DNA of 64,000 nucleotides from Desulfoscipio gibsoniae DSM 7213 (GCF_000233715.2 NC_021184.1:1116001-1180000); one strand, 5' to 3'. Counted from the first letter of the stretch, positions 36,334-46,266 are shown. The notes: generated by a model from the letters alone, not told the origin. Translations and numbers: made by a program.

Positions 36334-37203
36334 GTGGCATATACAATTGTCGAGGAAAAAATTTTTTGTTCCGGCCACCATGCTTGTCCTGGTTGTAATG
36401 CGGCTCTTGCCTTTCGCTATATAACGAACACATTGGGTCAGAATACTATTGCCGTGGTTCCCCCTTCATGCGGTGCTATCATTTCCGGTCCCCAGCCGTT
36501 AAGCTCCATGCGGATACCGGTTTATCAAACCACCCTGGAAGCCAGTGCTGCATCAGCCGCCGGTATCAAGCGCGCATTAAAAGCACAGGGGAAAGATCAT
36601 ATCAATGTGGTGGCCATTGCGGGGGACGGTGGAACCTACGACATCGGTTTTCAGTCCCTGTCTTCAGCTGCGGAGCGTAATGAAGATATTATCTATATTT
36701 GCCTGGATAATGAAGGGTATATGAATACCGGAGCTCAGAAAAGCTCATCAACACCTTACCTTGCTTATACCACTTCCACCCCGGGTGGCAAACCCACAGC
36801 TAAAAAGAACGTGGCTGAAATAATGGCGGCGCACCGTATTCCTTATATGGCCACTGCCACCACCGGTTACCTGGACGATTTGGTATACAAGGTGCGTAAG
36901 GCTAAAGATATAAAAGGAATGCGATTTATTGTTATTCTTGTTCCCTGCCTGGATGGGTGGGGGGTCGCCGATCATGAAGGGGCTAAAATATCTCGACTAG
37001 CGGTGCAAACTGGTGTGTTTCCATTATATGAAGTGGAAAATGGCATCAAATATGCGCTTAATTATGGTTCACAGGGCATTCCGGTGTCAAATTATATAAC
37101 TCGCCAGAAGCGCTACCGTCACCTTTCCTCGGAGCAGATAGACGAGATTCAACAAGTGGTGAACGCGGACTGGGAAAACTTTAAAGTTAAGTTTAACGCT
37201 TAA
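36334..37203 (+). CDS. 2-oxoacid:acceptor oxidoreductase, beta subunit
   Basis: A 289-residue thiamine-diphosphate-binding subunit: HHACPGCNAALAFRY at the start gives a CxxC pair for the cluster, and GDGGTYDIG followed by LDNEGYMNTG is the Mg/ThDP motif. It completes the catalytic core with the alpha subunit. The GTG at 36334 is preferred for the spacing to GGAAGGGG; a GTG at 36325 overlapping the alpha stop is the alternative. Last gene of the operon. Confidence 0.85.
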   Translation: MAYTIVEEKIFCSGHHACPGCNAALAFRYITNTLGQNTIAVVPPSCGAIISGPQPLSSMRIPVYQTTLEASAASAAGIKRALKAQGKDHINVVAIAGDGGTYDIGFQSLSSAAERNEDIIYICLDNEGYMNTGAQKSSSTPYLAYTTSTPGGKPTAKKNVAEIMAAHRIPYMATATTGYLDDLVYKVRKAKDIKGMRFIVILVPCLDGWGVADHEGAKISRLAVQTGVFPLYEVENGIKYALNYGSQGIPVSNYITRQKRYRHLSSEQIDEIQQVVNADWENFKVKFNA

Positions 37204-37396
37204 AACAGTATATTTTAAGTGTAGTATATTCCATGGTAATAAATTAATGTTGCCATGGTTCAAATTTTTACTTATTTTAGATGTAGCATTAAATGGTTTT
37301 TGTGATATAATTTAGTAGGCTTGTCTGGGTGTAATTATAATATCGTTTAGTGAATAGTTTCAATATTTACAATAGTTACAATAAGGGAGGTAAAAA

Positions 37397-37894
37397 TTGA
37401 CTATACAAGAAAATAAACGGCAACAAAAGCTAGAGCGTGATTGGAAAACCATGATCGTTATCTCTCACGATTTCTTTCACAGTTGGCGTAGGGCGGTATC
37501 GGAAAAGTATGGTGACGCTGCAATGGAGCAGCTTACCTACAGGTTTTGGGAACTAATCGGCCAAAATACCGCTGCCCAATATAAGAAAGGCAAAGTCGAC
37601 TCTGCAAGTGCTGAACAGCTAGCCCGGGCCGTAGCCCGCAGCAGTGAAATAATGGGTGAAACGGTACGTGTGGAACAAGAAGGAGACGCCTGGCTTTTAA
37701 TTCACGATGCCTGCCCGTGGATCAAATCCTACCAGCAGGCCGGTTATCCCGGCCAGTGTCGTTCGGGCTGTGATAAATGGTTCAGCGCCACTGTGGCCGA
37801 ACTTGCATCCGGTATTGCTGTGGAAACAACCGCTTGCTTGGCTGATGGAGATAAATGGTGTATTAGAAAGTTTTACACTAAGTTGACTGAATAA
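37397..37894 (+). CDS. ATC-hydrolase-like small protein, second copy
   Basis: A 165-residue paralogue of the protein at 10146: the same blocks HDACPWIKSY, GQCRSGCDKWF and VETTACLADGDKWC, and the same helical N-terminal half (ISHDFFHSWRRAV). TTG start after GGGAGG. It has its own transcript end and no sigma-54 box that I could find. Its place after a 2-oxoacid oxidoreductase operon, while the other copy leads the bam operon, ties the family to aromatic-acid catabolism here. A broken third copy is at 48310. Confidence 0.6.
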   Translation: MTIQENKRQQKLERDWKTMIVISHDFFHSWRRAVSEKYGDAAMEQLTYRFWELIGQNTAAQYKKGKVDSASAEQLARAVARSSEIMGETVRVEQEGDAWLLIHDACPWIKSYQQAGYPGQCRSGCDKWFSATVAELASGIAVETTACLADGDKWCIRKFYTKLTE

Positions 37895-37978
37895 TTGATA
37901 ATAACAAAATTTTATAAAAAAGAGGTTTAAGGTGTAATATAAGAGGTCGGGATATTAAAGAAAGTGAATAAGAAAAAC

Positions 37979-38012
37979 GGTCGGGAAGTCCCATGGGATT
38001 GCCCGGCTTTTT
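37979..38012 (+). terminator. terminator after the second ATC-hydrolase-like gene
   Basis: An imperfect GC-rich stem (GTCGGGAAGTCCC / GGGATTGCCCGGC) with a short loop and a run of T at 38008-38012. Confidence 0.75.
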
Positions 38013-38193
38013 CTATTCAAATACATGGTTTTGGTTATTGATAAGGCACTGGTCAGTGATCGTTTAAGGATGATAATAATTGCCAGTTAAATTTTTTGTG
38101 CAATTTTTTATAACAGCCGGGAAGTGTAACAATGACATTAAAGATTTGGGAAGTAGTGGTTTTGTAAAAGTAATCGTTAAGGAGTGAAATAAA

Positions 38194-39261
38194 ATGGCTA
38201 ATGTGGATCAAGTGTTGTTTAAAAGGGCAAATAGGTTTATCATTAATTCTTATCGTAAAAAACGGGGGGGAGGAGAAGGAGCCGGGTTAATGGAAAAGCT
38301 ATTTGCACAGGCAGTTTCACAACTTTTTGATAAACAAGATAAGGGAATTGATGAGGAGTTAGAAGTGCTTTTAGATGTTATTTATGAGACTTTTTATTCC
38401 ACTTTGTTCGAAGACATAGCGGTGGAAAGTAAAGTTAGGTGGTTGATGAAACTTGTTTCCGCCATATACCTGCAATATTTGAATGATATTTTGGAAAAGG
38501 TCGGCAAGGAAAAGGAACTATCTGAAGAAAATTTACGCAGGGGAATAGTTGCTGCACAGGAGAATGAACGGCGAAGAATTACTATTATGCTGCATGATGA
38601 TGTGATTCAGTCCCTGGCCGGTGTTTTGTTGCAGGTTCAGATGGTCAGCCAGATGATAAAAGAAGGATTAAATAATGGATTAATGGATGTTCGTAAGTTG
38701 TTGGTTGAACTTGAAGAAACCGTTAGAAATACTATTAAAAGTTGCCGGTTGACTACCAGAGACGGGGATACATTTTTGCTGGAAAAGGCCGGTTTTATTC
38801 CCGCGGTGGAAAGTTATATTTTAGGTTTTAAAAATAAAAATGGTATAAAAGTAATTTTAGATTTCAAGGATGCTGATCTGATAAAGGCTCAAATGAACAT
38901 TCATTTGTTTTATATTATAAGAGAAGCTCTTACAAATATTAAAAAATATGCAGAAGCTTCATTGATATCTGTGATGATAGGAAAAGTAGAAAACGAGCTG
39001 GTATTGAACGTTAAGGATAATGGAAAAGGATTTCTTTGGGATGAAAATAATAGTTTTATTTCCGAGGTATCTTTAGTCAATCATTTTGGATTATTTTGTA
39101 TTGAACAACGCACAAAAATATTGCGGGGAAAGTTAACTATTAATACTGCACCGGGGTATGGGACGGAATTGATAGTTAAAGTGCCAATTGATGAACTAGA
39201 ATTAGATAAGCCAATTGTAAAAAGCAGGAGGGGGTCGCCATGGATACGATCAGGATACTAA
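38194..39261 (+). CDS. soluble NarL-type sensor histidine kinase
   Basis: A 355-residue kinase without membrane helices. The first 110 residues are an unrecognised helical sensory part. The HisKA_3 phospho-acceptor is His134 in ENERRRITIMLHDDVIQ; the ATPase domain shows REALTNIKKYAEA (N box, with Lys where HA is usual) and DNGKGF (G1). It should phosphorylate the response regulator whose gene overlaps its end by 22 bases. GGAGTG precedes the ATG. The cytoplasmic location suggests an internal metabolite or redox signal. Confidence 0.85.
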   Translation: MANVDQVLFKRANRFIINSYRKKRGGGEGAGLMEKLFAQAVSQLFDKQDKGIDEELEVLLDVIYETFYSTLFEDIAVESKVRWLMKLVSAIYLQYLNDILEKVGKEKELSEENLRRGIVAAQENERRRITIMLHDDVIQSLAGVLLQVQMVSQMIKEGLNNGLMDVRKLLVELEETVRNTIKSCRLTTRDGDTFLLEKAGFIPAVESYILGFKNKNGIKVILDFKDADLIKAQMNIHLFYIIREALTNIKKYAEASLISVMIGKVENELVLNVKDNGKGFLWDENNSFISEVSLVNHFGLFCIEQRTKILRGKLTINTAPGYGTELIVKVPIDELELDKPIVKSRRGSPWIRSGY

Positions 39262-39908
39262 TAGCTGATGATCATACTGTTTTTTGTGATTGTCTAAAGA
39301 AGGTATTGGAAATGCAAACTGATTTCAAGGTTGTCGGTATTGCTAAAAATGGACCGGAAGCTGTGAGGAGAGCTGAAGAAACCAGACCTGATGTAGTACT
39401 AATGGATGTTCAAATGCCTGTTTTAGACGGCATACGTTCAACCCGGCTAATCAAAGAACGGCTTCCTTCGACAAATGTAGTAGTATTATCAATGCATACG
39501 GGTAATCAATATGTCATGGATTCCATTGATGCGGGGGCACATGGATATCTTTTAAAAGATTTTAGCATAGACGAAGTGGTTCAAGCTGTACGTTCAGCGG
39601 CGAAAGGAAATCATATGTTAACGAGGGCTATTTTCCAGAGGTTATTTCAACAGACCGGGGCCAACGATGAATCAACCAAATTGTATGGTATAACATATCA
39701 ACTGACAGAACGTGAGTTGCAGGTTATTTCGTTGGTTGCAGCCGGTTTGACCAATAAAGAAATAGGAAATGAGCTTTGTTTGAGCTATAGCACAATTAAA
39801 AACCATCTTTCAAACATATTTGGGAAATTACACTGCTCTAACCGGGCTGAGCTGGTTAATAAAGCCATACATGAAAACTTAATCAAAACAGTAATTAAAG
39901 AATTGTAA
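39240..39908 (+). CDS. NarL/FixJ-family response regulator
   Basis: A 222-residue regulator: receiver domain with Asp10, Asp11, phospho-acceptor Asp56 (VLMDVQMP) and Lys106 (LLKDFS), followed by a LuxR-type HTH (LTERELQVISLVAAGLTNKEIGN, about residues 150-172 and on). AGGAGGGGG precedes the ATG inside the kinase gene, giving translational coupling. The HyuA gene begins 130 bases downstream on the same strand and is a plausible target. Confidence 0.87.
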   Translation: MDTIRILIADDHTVFCDCLKKVLEMQTDFKVVGIAKNGPEAVRRAEETRPDVVLMDVQMPVLDGIRSTRLIKERLPSTNVVVLSMHTGNQYVMDSIDAGAHGYLLKDFSIDEVVQAVRSAAKGNHMLTRAIFQRLFQQTGANDESTKLYGITYQLTERELQVISLVAAGLTNKEIGNELCLSYSTIKNHLSNIFGKLHCSNRAELVNKAIHENLIKTVIKEL

Positions 39909-40037
39909 AGAGTTAAACAATCTAGAATAAAAATAGTCCATTTGGATATCCCCAAAAAGGAAGGACGGCCCTTTGTTTTCGATAACTAAATATTTAGAAT
40001 AATGATATAAATCTGATTATTTAAAAGGAGGGATATA

Positions 40038-42158
40038 GTGGGCTATAAAATTGGGATTGATGTGGGTGGAACTTTTACTGACTTTCTGGTTAGTGATGAA
40101 ACGGGTAACGCGGAGGTTTTTAAAGAGTTAAGCACACCAAAGGATCCTTCGGAAGGGGTTTATAAGGGGCTTCAATTGATAGCAAACTCAAAAGGACTAT
40201 CTCTTACAGATTTACTTAATTCAGTAGATATAATTGTGCACGGAACGACGATTACAACCAACGCTGCACTGACAGGTAAGGGAGCCAAAACCGGTTTTAT
40301 TACAACCAAAGGATTTAGGGATGTCCTGAATATGCGGCGTGGGCTCAAAGAGGACCAGTATGAAACGAAATATGGTCCACCTTTTCCGCTTGTGCCAAGA
40401 AAGTTAATTCAAGTTGTCGAAGAGCGGATTGATTGCGAGGGTAATGAGCTGATACCTTTAAATGCCGGGGATGTTGAGCAGGCCATAGCTGTTTTTCGGG
40501 AGCACGGGGTTGAATCAATTGGGGTTAGCTTGATGTTTTCCTTCTTCAATCCCAACCATGAAAAAACTGTCGCCCAAATGCTGGAGAAAGAACTGGACGG
40601 AGTGTATGTATCATTATCCAGCGAGGTTCTCCCACAAGTGCGATTTTATGAAAGGAACAGCACAGTTGCGCTTAATATTTATGTGGGTCCCATTTTAAAA
40701 CGCTATTTAAATAAACTTTTGGATAGACTTCAAGCTAATGGTTTTCATGGTAGTTTATTAATTATGCAGTCAAATGGAGGGGTAATGTCTCCTGAAGTAG
40801 CAATGCGTTTTGCAGCCAATACCCTTCTTTCGGGACCGGCAGGCGGACCTACGGCAGGGCTTTTTTACGGAAATGTTCACAGCTTAAATAATATTATTAC
40901 GGTTGATATGGGCGGTACCAGTTTTGATGCCTGTCTGGTCAAGGATGGTGCTCCCTCCATTACCGTTGAGGCAAGTATAGCCCGACATAGACTGGCTTTA
41001 CCGATTATGGATATTCACACCATTGGTGCGGGCGGTGGCAGTATAGCATGGATAGATTCCGGTGGTCTACTTCAGGTGGGGCCCCAAAGTGCAGGGGCTG
41101 ACCCGGGCCCTGCTTGTTATGGTCTGGGCGGTTCCGAGCCTACTGTGACTGATGCAGATTTGCTGCTAGGCTACCTTGATCCTAAATATTTTCACGGGGG
41201 CAGGATGAATCTTAATATGGCGGCAGCAAAGCGAGCGATAAAAGAAAAAATTGCAGATAAATTGGGACTAACAGAAATCGAGGCTGCCAATGGTATATAT
41301 CAGATTGTTAACTCGAGTATGGCTGCTGGGTTAAGAGTGGTATCAGTTGCCCGGGGATATGATCCAAGGGAATTTGCGTTAATCTGTGCTGGTGGAGCAG
41401 GGCCCATTCATGCCGGTATGATTGCTCGCGAGTTGGAAATTCCCATGATCATTATTCCAAAAGCCTCATCGGTGTTTTGCGCTGCTGGAATGTTAATGAG
41501 CGATTTAAGGCACGATTATGTTAGAACGTATGCTACACCGTTTGACCGGGCGAATCTTGACCGGATAAATGAGTTGTTTAAACAGATGCAAGAGGAAGCG
41601 ATAGCAACTTTAAACCATGAAGGAATATCCAGTGAAAGAACCTATCTCAACTATTCAGTAGACCTACGCTATGAAGGACAATTTAATGAAGTGGAGGTCG
41701 CCCTTCCTGAAAGCTCACTGCGTGAGGGTGTAACATCGTTTGAACTCAATTATACGCTAAAGGAATTCCACAAGAAGCACGATTTGCTATATGGCTATTC
41801 ATTGCCCGGTGCCCCGACGGACTTAATTAATTTGAGAGTAACTGCGAAAGGGATAACTGAAAAACCTTCAATGAAGAAAACCAATTTTATGGGACCCGAT
41901 CCTTCAATCGCATTTAAACATAACCGCAAAGCATTTTTTAACAATGAAATAATTGATGTTCCAGTATACGATGGTTTGAAAATGGGTTATGGCCATTTAG
42001 TTAAAGGGCCGGCAATTATAGAAGATCCTACAACTACCATTATAGTTACTGAAAAGCACGATTTAACCTGTGATGAATACGATAACTTTATTATGTTCCG
42101 AAAAGGGGTCAGTGTGTTGGATACCATGGAAAAATTAAGGAGGGGGTTCCATGTCTAA
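40038..42158 (+). CDS. HyuA-family ATP-dependent subunit (hydantoinase A / acetone-carboxylase beta type), copy 1
   Basis: A 706-residue member of the hydantoinase A / oxoprolinase / acetone- and acetophenone-carboxylase family. It has the ASKHA-fold phosphate loops (GIDVGGTFTDFLV at the start, VDMGGTSFDACLV near residue 290) and GAGGGSIAW near 333. Members use ATP either to hydrolyse cyclic amides or to carboxylate ketones; sequence alone does not choose between these. GTG start after AAAGGAGGG. It overlaps its HyuB partner by eight bases and has a close paralogue at 55128. Confidence 0.82.
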   Translation: MGYKIGIDVGGTFTDFLVSDETGNAEVFKELSTPKDPSEGVYKGLQLIANSKGLSLTDLLNSVDIIVHGTTITTNAALTGKGAKTGFITTKGFRDVLNMRRGLKEDQYETKYGPPFPLVPRKLIQVVEERIDCEGNELIPLNAGDVEQAIAVFREHGVESIGVSLMFSFFNPNHEKTVAQMLEKELDGVYVSLSSEVLPQVRFYERNSTVALNIYVGPILKRYLNKLLDRLQANGFHGSLLIMQSNGGVMSPEVAMRFAANTLLSGPAGGPTAGLFYGNVHSLNNIITVDMGGTSFDACLVKDGAPSITVEASIARHRLALPIMDIHTIGAGGGSIAWIDSGGLLQVGPQSAGADPGPACYGLGGSEPTVTDADLLLGYLDPKYFHGGRMNLNMAAAKRAIKEKIADKLGLTEIEAANGIYQIVNSSMAAGLRVVSVARGYDPREFALICAGGAGPIHAGMIARELEIPMIIIPKASSVFCAAGMLMSDLRHDYVRTYATPFDRANLDRINELFKQMQEEAIATLNHEGISSERTYLNYSVDLRYEGQFNEVEVALPESSLREGVTSFELNYTLKEFHKKHDLLYGYSLPGAPTDLINLRVTAKGITEKPSMKKTNFMGPDPSIAFKHNRKAFFNNEIIDVPVYDGLKMGYGHLVKGPAIIEDPTTTIIVTEKHDLTCDEYDNFIMFRKGVSVLDTMEKLRRGFHV

Positions 42159-43890
42159 TATTGATCCAATTATCACTTCAGTATTGGATAACAGGTTTAG
42201 CGCGATATGTTCAGAGATCGGTCAAACGATGTTAAGGACATCTCGATCCCCTATTTTTAGTGAAGCTAGAGATTTTGTATCCGCCATATTTGACCGCCAT
42301 TGCCGTTTGATCGCTCAAAAGGATTACGTCCCGGTTTTAAGCGGAGCGGCTCCTTTTGCATTAAAGGCAATTGCACAGCATTTTGGGGGAAGGATTTATG
42401 AGGGGGATATTTTTGTTCTTAACGACCCTTACCGTGGAAACAATCATCCTCCTGATGTTACTGTGGTTAAACCTGTTTTCTATAAAGGGGAATTAGTGTT
42501 TTGGTCCATGGCCAAGGGACACCATGCGGATGTAGGCGGCGGTGGGGTCGGTGGTTATAATCCCCTGGCTACCGACGCGTGGACTGATGCTTTTCGTATT
42601 CCCCCGGTTAAACTTTATGAAAAAGGAATAAAGCAACAGGATATATGGGATATGATTTTAATTAATGTGCATATTCCGTTCTTGGTAGAAGGAGATTTGC
42701 AATGTCAGGTTGGTGCTACAAATATCGGTGCAAGAGGATTGCTGGATTTAATTGGAAAATACGGTATTGAAGTAGTGGACAGTGCAATTGATGAAATTTT
42801 TGATGCATATGAAAAAAGGATGCAAACAGAAATTCAAAAGATACCAAACGGTACTTATTATGCGGAACGGAAGATTGATCACGATGGCGTAGATAACAAT
42901 AAGCTTGTAACCATTAGGCTGGCGCTAACTGTATCAAACGAGGAGATCGTTTATGATTTTACTGGTACCGATGCCCAGGTAAAAGGTTTTTTAAATAGTC
43001 CTTACCCCAATACGGTATCCTCAGCTTATATTTCTCTGTTTTCCACTATCGAGAACAAAGTTAAGATTAACGAAGGCTCAATAAGACCGATAAGTGTAAT
43101 TGCGCCCGAGGGAACACTCTTGAATCCGCGTGAACCTGCACCTACCACTGCCTGTACAGTACCAACATGCGAAGCTATAACCGAAGCTGGGTGGTATGCT
43201 CTGGCTCAAGCGGTGCCACACCTCAGTCAGGCAGCGTGGAATAGGTGGGCCGCCCCTGCCAGCGGCGGGTTTAATCCAAAAACAGGAAAGTTATTTGGTG
43301 ATATTCATTTTATGTCTAAAGGAGGGGGTGGTGCAACCAAGGGTTTTGATGGCTGGGACCATATGGGCACAGTGTGTACCCTGGGCGGTCTTCGTGCACC
43401 GGACCCTGAACTGCATGAACTGGTTGATCCTTATTTAATCCTGAACTATGAATATTTATCGGACTATTCCGGCTCCGGCCAGTGGAGGGGCGGTAATGGT
43501 GTACATTATAGGTGGAAAGTTATGGCGGAAAATATTGCCCTGGCGATGTTTGGGAGCGGTGTTAGGGATGAAACAGCACCCTTTGGCTTAGAAGGGGGAA
43601 TGCCGGCACCCAAAACAAGTCAATTTCTGGTTAAACCTGATGGAAGAAAAGTCTGGCTGGATGTTAATTGTTTTGTGCATCCGGAGAAGGGTGACATCAT
43701 CGAAATTTTTTCATCAGGTGGGGGGGGATTTGGTAATCCGAAGCTGAGGCCGGTTGAAAAAGTAATAGAGGATGTTGAAAACGAATTAATCTCTATTGAA
43801 GTTGCCAGGCGTGATTATGGTGTGGCTATTGATCCCTCAACTTGTCAAGTAGATTTGGAAGCGACAAAACAGCTGCGGGAAGGTATTTAG
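42151..43890 (+). CDS. HyuB-family subunit (hydantoinase B / acetone-carboxylase alpha type), copy 1
   Basis: A 579-residue partner of the preceding HyuA protein, with family blocks RTSRSPIFSEARDF, HHADVGGGGVGGYN and SGGGGFGNP. In carboxylases of this family the larger subunit carries a metal site and receives the phosphorylated intermediate. It is about 200 residues shorter than acetone carboxylase alpha, closer to hydantoinase and acetophenone-carboxylase forms. A CoA ligase gene follows 85 bases later. Confidence 0.82.
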   Translation: MSNIDPIITSVLDNRFSAICSEIGQTMLRTSRSPIFSEARDFVSAIFDRHCRLIAQKDYVPVLSGAAPFALKAIAQHFGGRIYEGDIFVLNDPYRGNNHPPDVTVVKPVFYKGELVFWSMAKGHHADVGGGGVGGYNPLATDAWTDAFRIPPVKLYEKGIKQQDIWDMILINVHIPFLVEGDLQCQVGATNIGARGLLDLIGKYGIEVVDSAIDEIFDAYEKRMQTEIQKIPNGTYYAERKIDHDGVDNNKLVTIRLALTVSNEEIVYDFTGTDAQVKGFLNSPYPNTVSSAYISLFSTIENKVKINEGSIRPISVIAPEGTLLNPREPAPTTACTVPTCEAITEAGWYALAQAVPHLSQAAWNRWAAPASGGFNPKTGKLFGDIHFMSKGGGGATKGFDGWDHMGTVCTLGGLRAPDPELHELVDPYLILNYEYLSDYSGSGQWRGGNGVHYRWKVMAENIALAMFGSGVRDETAPFGLEGGMPAPKTSQFLVKPDGRKVWLDVNCFVHPEKGDIIEIFSSGGGGFGNPKLRPVEKVIEDVENELISIEVARRDYGVAIDPSTCQVDLEATKQLREGI

Positions 43891-43975
43891 AGTAATATAT
43901 AAATTAAATTCATGCGGTAAGCCGTTAAAAGCCGTTTAAATTAAAATAAATATTGTTTTTTGAGGAGGGAAAACA

Positions 43976-45577
43976 TTGGGGGTTATCGGTGATCTTCTTA
44001 GAAGGACTTCTAAGGTTTACCCGGATAAAGTTGCGGTTATAGATAAGTTGGGAAAGTATACTCCATTTGATACCCGGTATAATTGGCGGGAATTTAACGC
44101 AAAAGTGAACAGATTGGCTAATAGTTTATTGAAAATGAACCTTCAATCGCAGGATAGAGTCGCTATCTATTCCGATACTCGCAGCCAATTTTTTATAACC
44201 TATATGGCCCTGGCCAAAGCCGGTTTAGTAACCGTCCCAATTAATACTGCCTATAAAGGTGATGAGCTTGCTTATCTAATAAGCAATTCCGGAGCCCGTG
44301 CCGTTATAGCAGACGTTGACAGGTTGCCGGCGTTACGGGCTATTTTGCCCAATTTGACAGATGTGCAATATGTTATTGGACTGGGCAAAGGCCATTATGT
44401 TGATCATGATTGCCAATTTGATTTTAACACATTGATGTCTGAAGGTTCTGAAAAAGAACCTGCGGTGGTGGTGGATGAACAAGATCTGGCAATGTTGCTT
44501 TATACAAGCGGCACTACTGGAAGACCTAAAGGAGCCATGTTAACTCACCGTAATTGGTATACATCGGCTCAGATTGTAACCGGGGAATGGAGATTATATT
44601 CCAATAGTAAATTCCTGTGCATGTTAGCACCATTTTTTACGGGTTGTTTCGTGTTTATGACTTTTGCCGCTGCTAAAGGATTTACCATTGTTATGAGCGA
44701 TTTTGAACCTCGTAAAGCTTTAGACATCATAACAAAAGAAAAAATTGATTACACAATGTTTGTTCCAACCATGACAAGCCGGATAGTGAAATTCCCCGAG
44801 ATACAAAAATATGATTTAAGTAATCTCAAACAAGTTATTACATCTGGTGCGCCTATATCCGAAGCTCTAGTAAGAGAAGCTTCCGATGTATTGTTTAAAG
44901 GTGAATTGCGTTTTATTTTTACCTATGGCACATCGGAAACTGCTATTGGTGGTTGTATACTTCAGCCGGAGGAAGTTTCTTTACAAGGGCCCGGTTCGGA
45001 AAGGTTAACCTCTGTAGGGAAGTCCATGCTGGGTATGCAAGTTAAAGTACTGGATGAGGATGGTACAGAAGTGGAACCGGGTAGTGATATAACAGGTGAA
45101 ATCGTAGTAATTGGTGATACTGTGGGTAAGGGTTACTGGGGAATGCCGGAAAACCAGGAGTTAAAAGATGGGGTATGGTATTCCGGTGACTTGGCAAAAG
45201 TTGACAAAGACGGGTATATATATATTGTAGATCGAAAAAAAGACATGATTTTAAGCGGGGGGGCTAATATCTATCCACGTGAAATTGAGGATGTAATATT
45301 TGGGCACCCCGCTGTGATGCATACTGCTGTTGTTGGAATTCCCGATCAGGAATGGGGCGAAAAGGTGCATGCGATAGTTGTTCCAAGGGATGGGGTGAAG
45401 GTTAGCGCTCAAGATATTATCAAGTTTTGTAAGGAACACCTAGCATCATACAAGTGTCCGAAATCTGTGGAATTTGTAGATTTTCAGGACCTTCCCGTTA
45501 ACCCTGCGGGGAAAATCTTAAAACGAAAGCTAAAAGAAAACTATTGGAAAAACCGTCAACGGAAAGGAGAAGTCTAA
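43976..45577 (+). CDS. AMP-forming acyl-CoA ligase, copy 1
   Basis: A 533-residue ANL-superfamily ligase: P-loop YTSGTTGRPKGA near residue 178, the A5 motif FTYGTSETAI, A7-A8 YSGDLAKVDKDGYIYIVDRKKD and the C-terminal catalytic Lys in NPAGKILKRKL. It makes an acyl-CoA from a carboxylic acid and ATP. Its place after HyuAB recalls acetophenone carboxylase followed by benzoylacetate-CoA ligase, which would yield benzoyl-CoA after thiolysis; the substrate is not proved. TTG start after GAGGAGGG. Confidence 0.85.
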   Translation: MGVIGDLLRRTSKVYPDKVAVIDKLGKYTPFDTRYNWREFNAKVNRLANSLLKMNLQSQDRVAIYSDTRSQFFITYMALAKAGLVTVPINTAYKGDELAYLISNSGARAVIADVDRLPALRAILPNLTDVQYVIGLGKGHYVDHDCQFDFNTLMSEGSEKEPAVVVDEQDLAMLLYTSGTTGRPKGAMLTHRNWYTSAQIVTGEWRLYSNSKFLCMLAPFFTGCFVFMTFAAAKGFTIVMSDFEPRKALDIITKEKIDYTMFVPTMTSRIVKFPEIQKYDLSNLKQVITSGAPISEALVREASDVLFKGELRFIFTYGTSETAIGGCILQPEEVSLQGPGSERLTSVGKSMLGMQVKVLDEDGTEVEPGSDITGEIVVIGDTVGKGYWGMPENQELKDGVWYSGDLAKVDKDGYIYIVDRKKDMILSGGANIYPREIEDVIFGHPAVMHTAVVGIPDQEWGEKVHAIVVPRDGVKVSAQDIIKFCKEHLASYKCPKSVEFVDFQDLPVNPAGKILKRKLKENYWKNRQRKGEV

Positions 45578-45608
45578 TAATTTATTCAATTCAGTTAATA
45601 AATTAAAA

Positions 45609-46080
45609 ATTAATTATCGTTCAAGGAGGTCAAAGCCATGGGATACCAGTTACGCGGTAAAACATTTGACGAATTTAGTATAGGTGAAGAATACTACACC
45701 GCCTCACGAACCATCACCGAATCAGACGTAGCAACATTTGCCGGCTTATCAGGTGACTACAACCCCCTGCATACCGACGAAACCTTTATGCAAAACAGCC
45801 CGTTTGGTACTCGTATCGCCCACGGAGCATTAATCCTTTCCGTGGCCACCGGATTGGCTAATCAACTAGGCATATTTGAAGGAACCACCATAGCAGTACT
45901 GGAAATGACCACCCGATTTACCGGTGCCGTAAAATTTGGCGATACCATCCGGCTAGTACAAAAAATAGCCGAGAAAAAAGAAAGCAAAAAAGCCGACCGG
46001 GGCGTAGTAAATGTAGCCATAAAAGTGCTAAACCAGCGTGACGAATCAGTGCTTGAAGGAACCTGGGTAATCATGCTCAC
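45609..46080 (+). repeat. 472-base exact direct repeat, copy 1
   Basis: Bases 45609-46080 match 63136-63607 without a difference that I could find, in the same orientation and 17,527 bases apart. The repeat covers the ribosome site and nearly all of a MaoC-type gene; only the last codons differ. Outside the repeat the two sites share only a weak resemblance after the stop codon. Confidence 0.9.
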
Positions 46081-46093
46081 CCGCAAACAATGA
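45638..46093 (+). CDS. MaoC-type (R)-specific enoyl-CoA hydratase, copy 1
   Basis: A 151-residue hot-dog-fold hydratase with the catalytic motif region FAGLSGDYNPLHTDETF (Asp and His of the DxxxxH pattern) and RIAHGALILS. The family hydrates trans-2-enoyl-CoA to (R)-3-hydroxyacyl-CoA. Protein identical to that at 63165. Codon choice (many ATA, CTA, ACC and AAC) differs from the genes on either side, suggesting later arrival. AAGGAGG precedes the ATG. Downstream, the partner reductase gene present at the other copy is missing. Confidence 0.85.
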   Translation: MGYQLRGKTFDEFSIGEEYYTASRTITESDVATFAGLSGDYNPLHTDETFMQNSPFGTRIAHGALILSVATGLANQLGIFEGTTIAVLEMTTRFTGAVKFGDTIRLVQKIAEKKESKKADRGVVNVAIKVLNQRDESVLEGTWVIMLTRKQ

Positions 46094-46134
46094 TGATCAA
46101 CCATCAAAACGCAAAAAAAGAAAGGGAGTAGATT

Positions 46135-46266
46135 CTTGGCGGCTACGGATATTGCCGTGAGTACCCGGTGGAGAGGATGATGCGTGATGCCAAAGTATTT
46201 GCAATTTTTGAGGGAACCAACCAGATTCAGCGCATTGTTATCGCCAGGGATTTAATGAAAGATTAG
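46135..46266 (+). pseudogene. C-terminal fragment of an acyl-CoA dehydrogenase gene
   Basis: Forty-three codons before a stop encode [17 protein letters not shown] and [18 protein letters not shown], the unmistakable tail of an acyl-CoA dehydrogenase. There is no start codon and the remaining 340 or so residues are absent. The fragment is joined to sequence that, in the other copy of the repeat, would be the ribosome site of an SDR gene, so a deletion or recombination junction lies near 46130. Confidence 0.85.

Noticed and set aside
40038-43890. HyuAB as acetone carboxylase
   Set aside because: The alpha-type subunit is about 200 residues too short and no small gamma subunit gene is adjacent; the family name is kept without a substrate.
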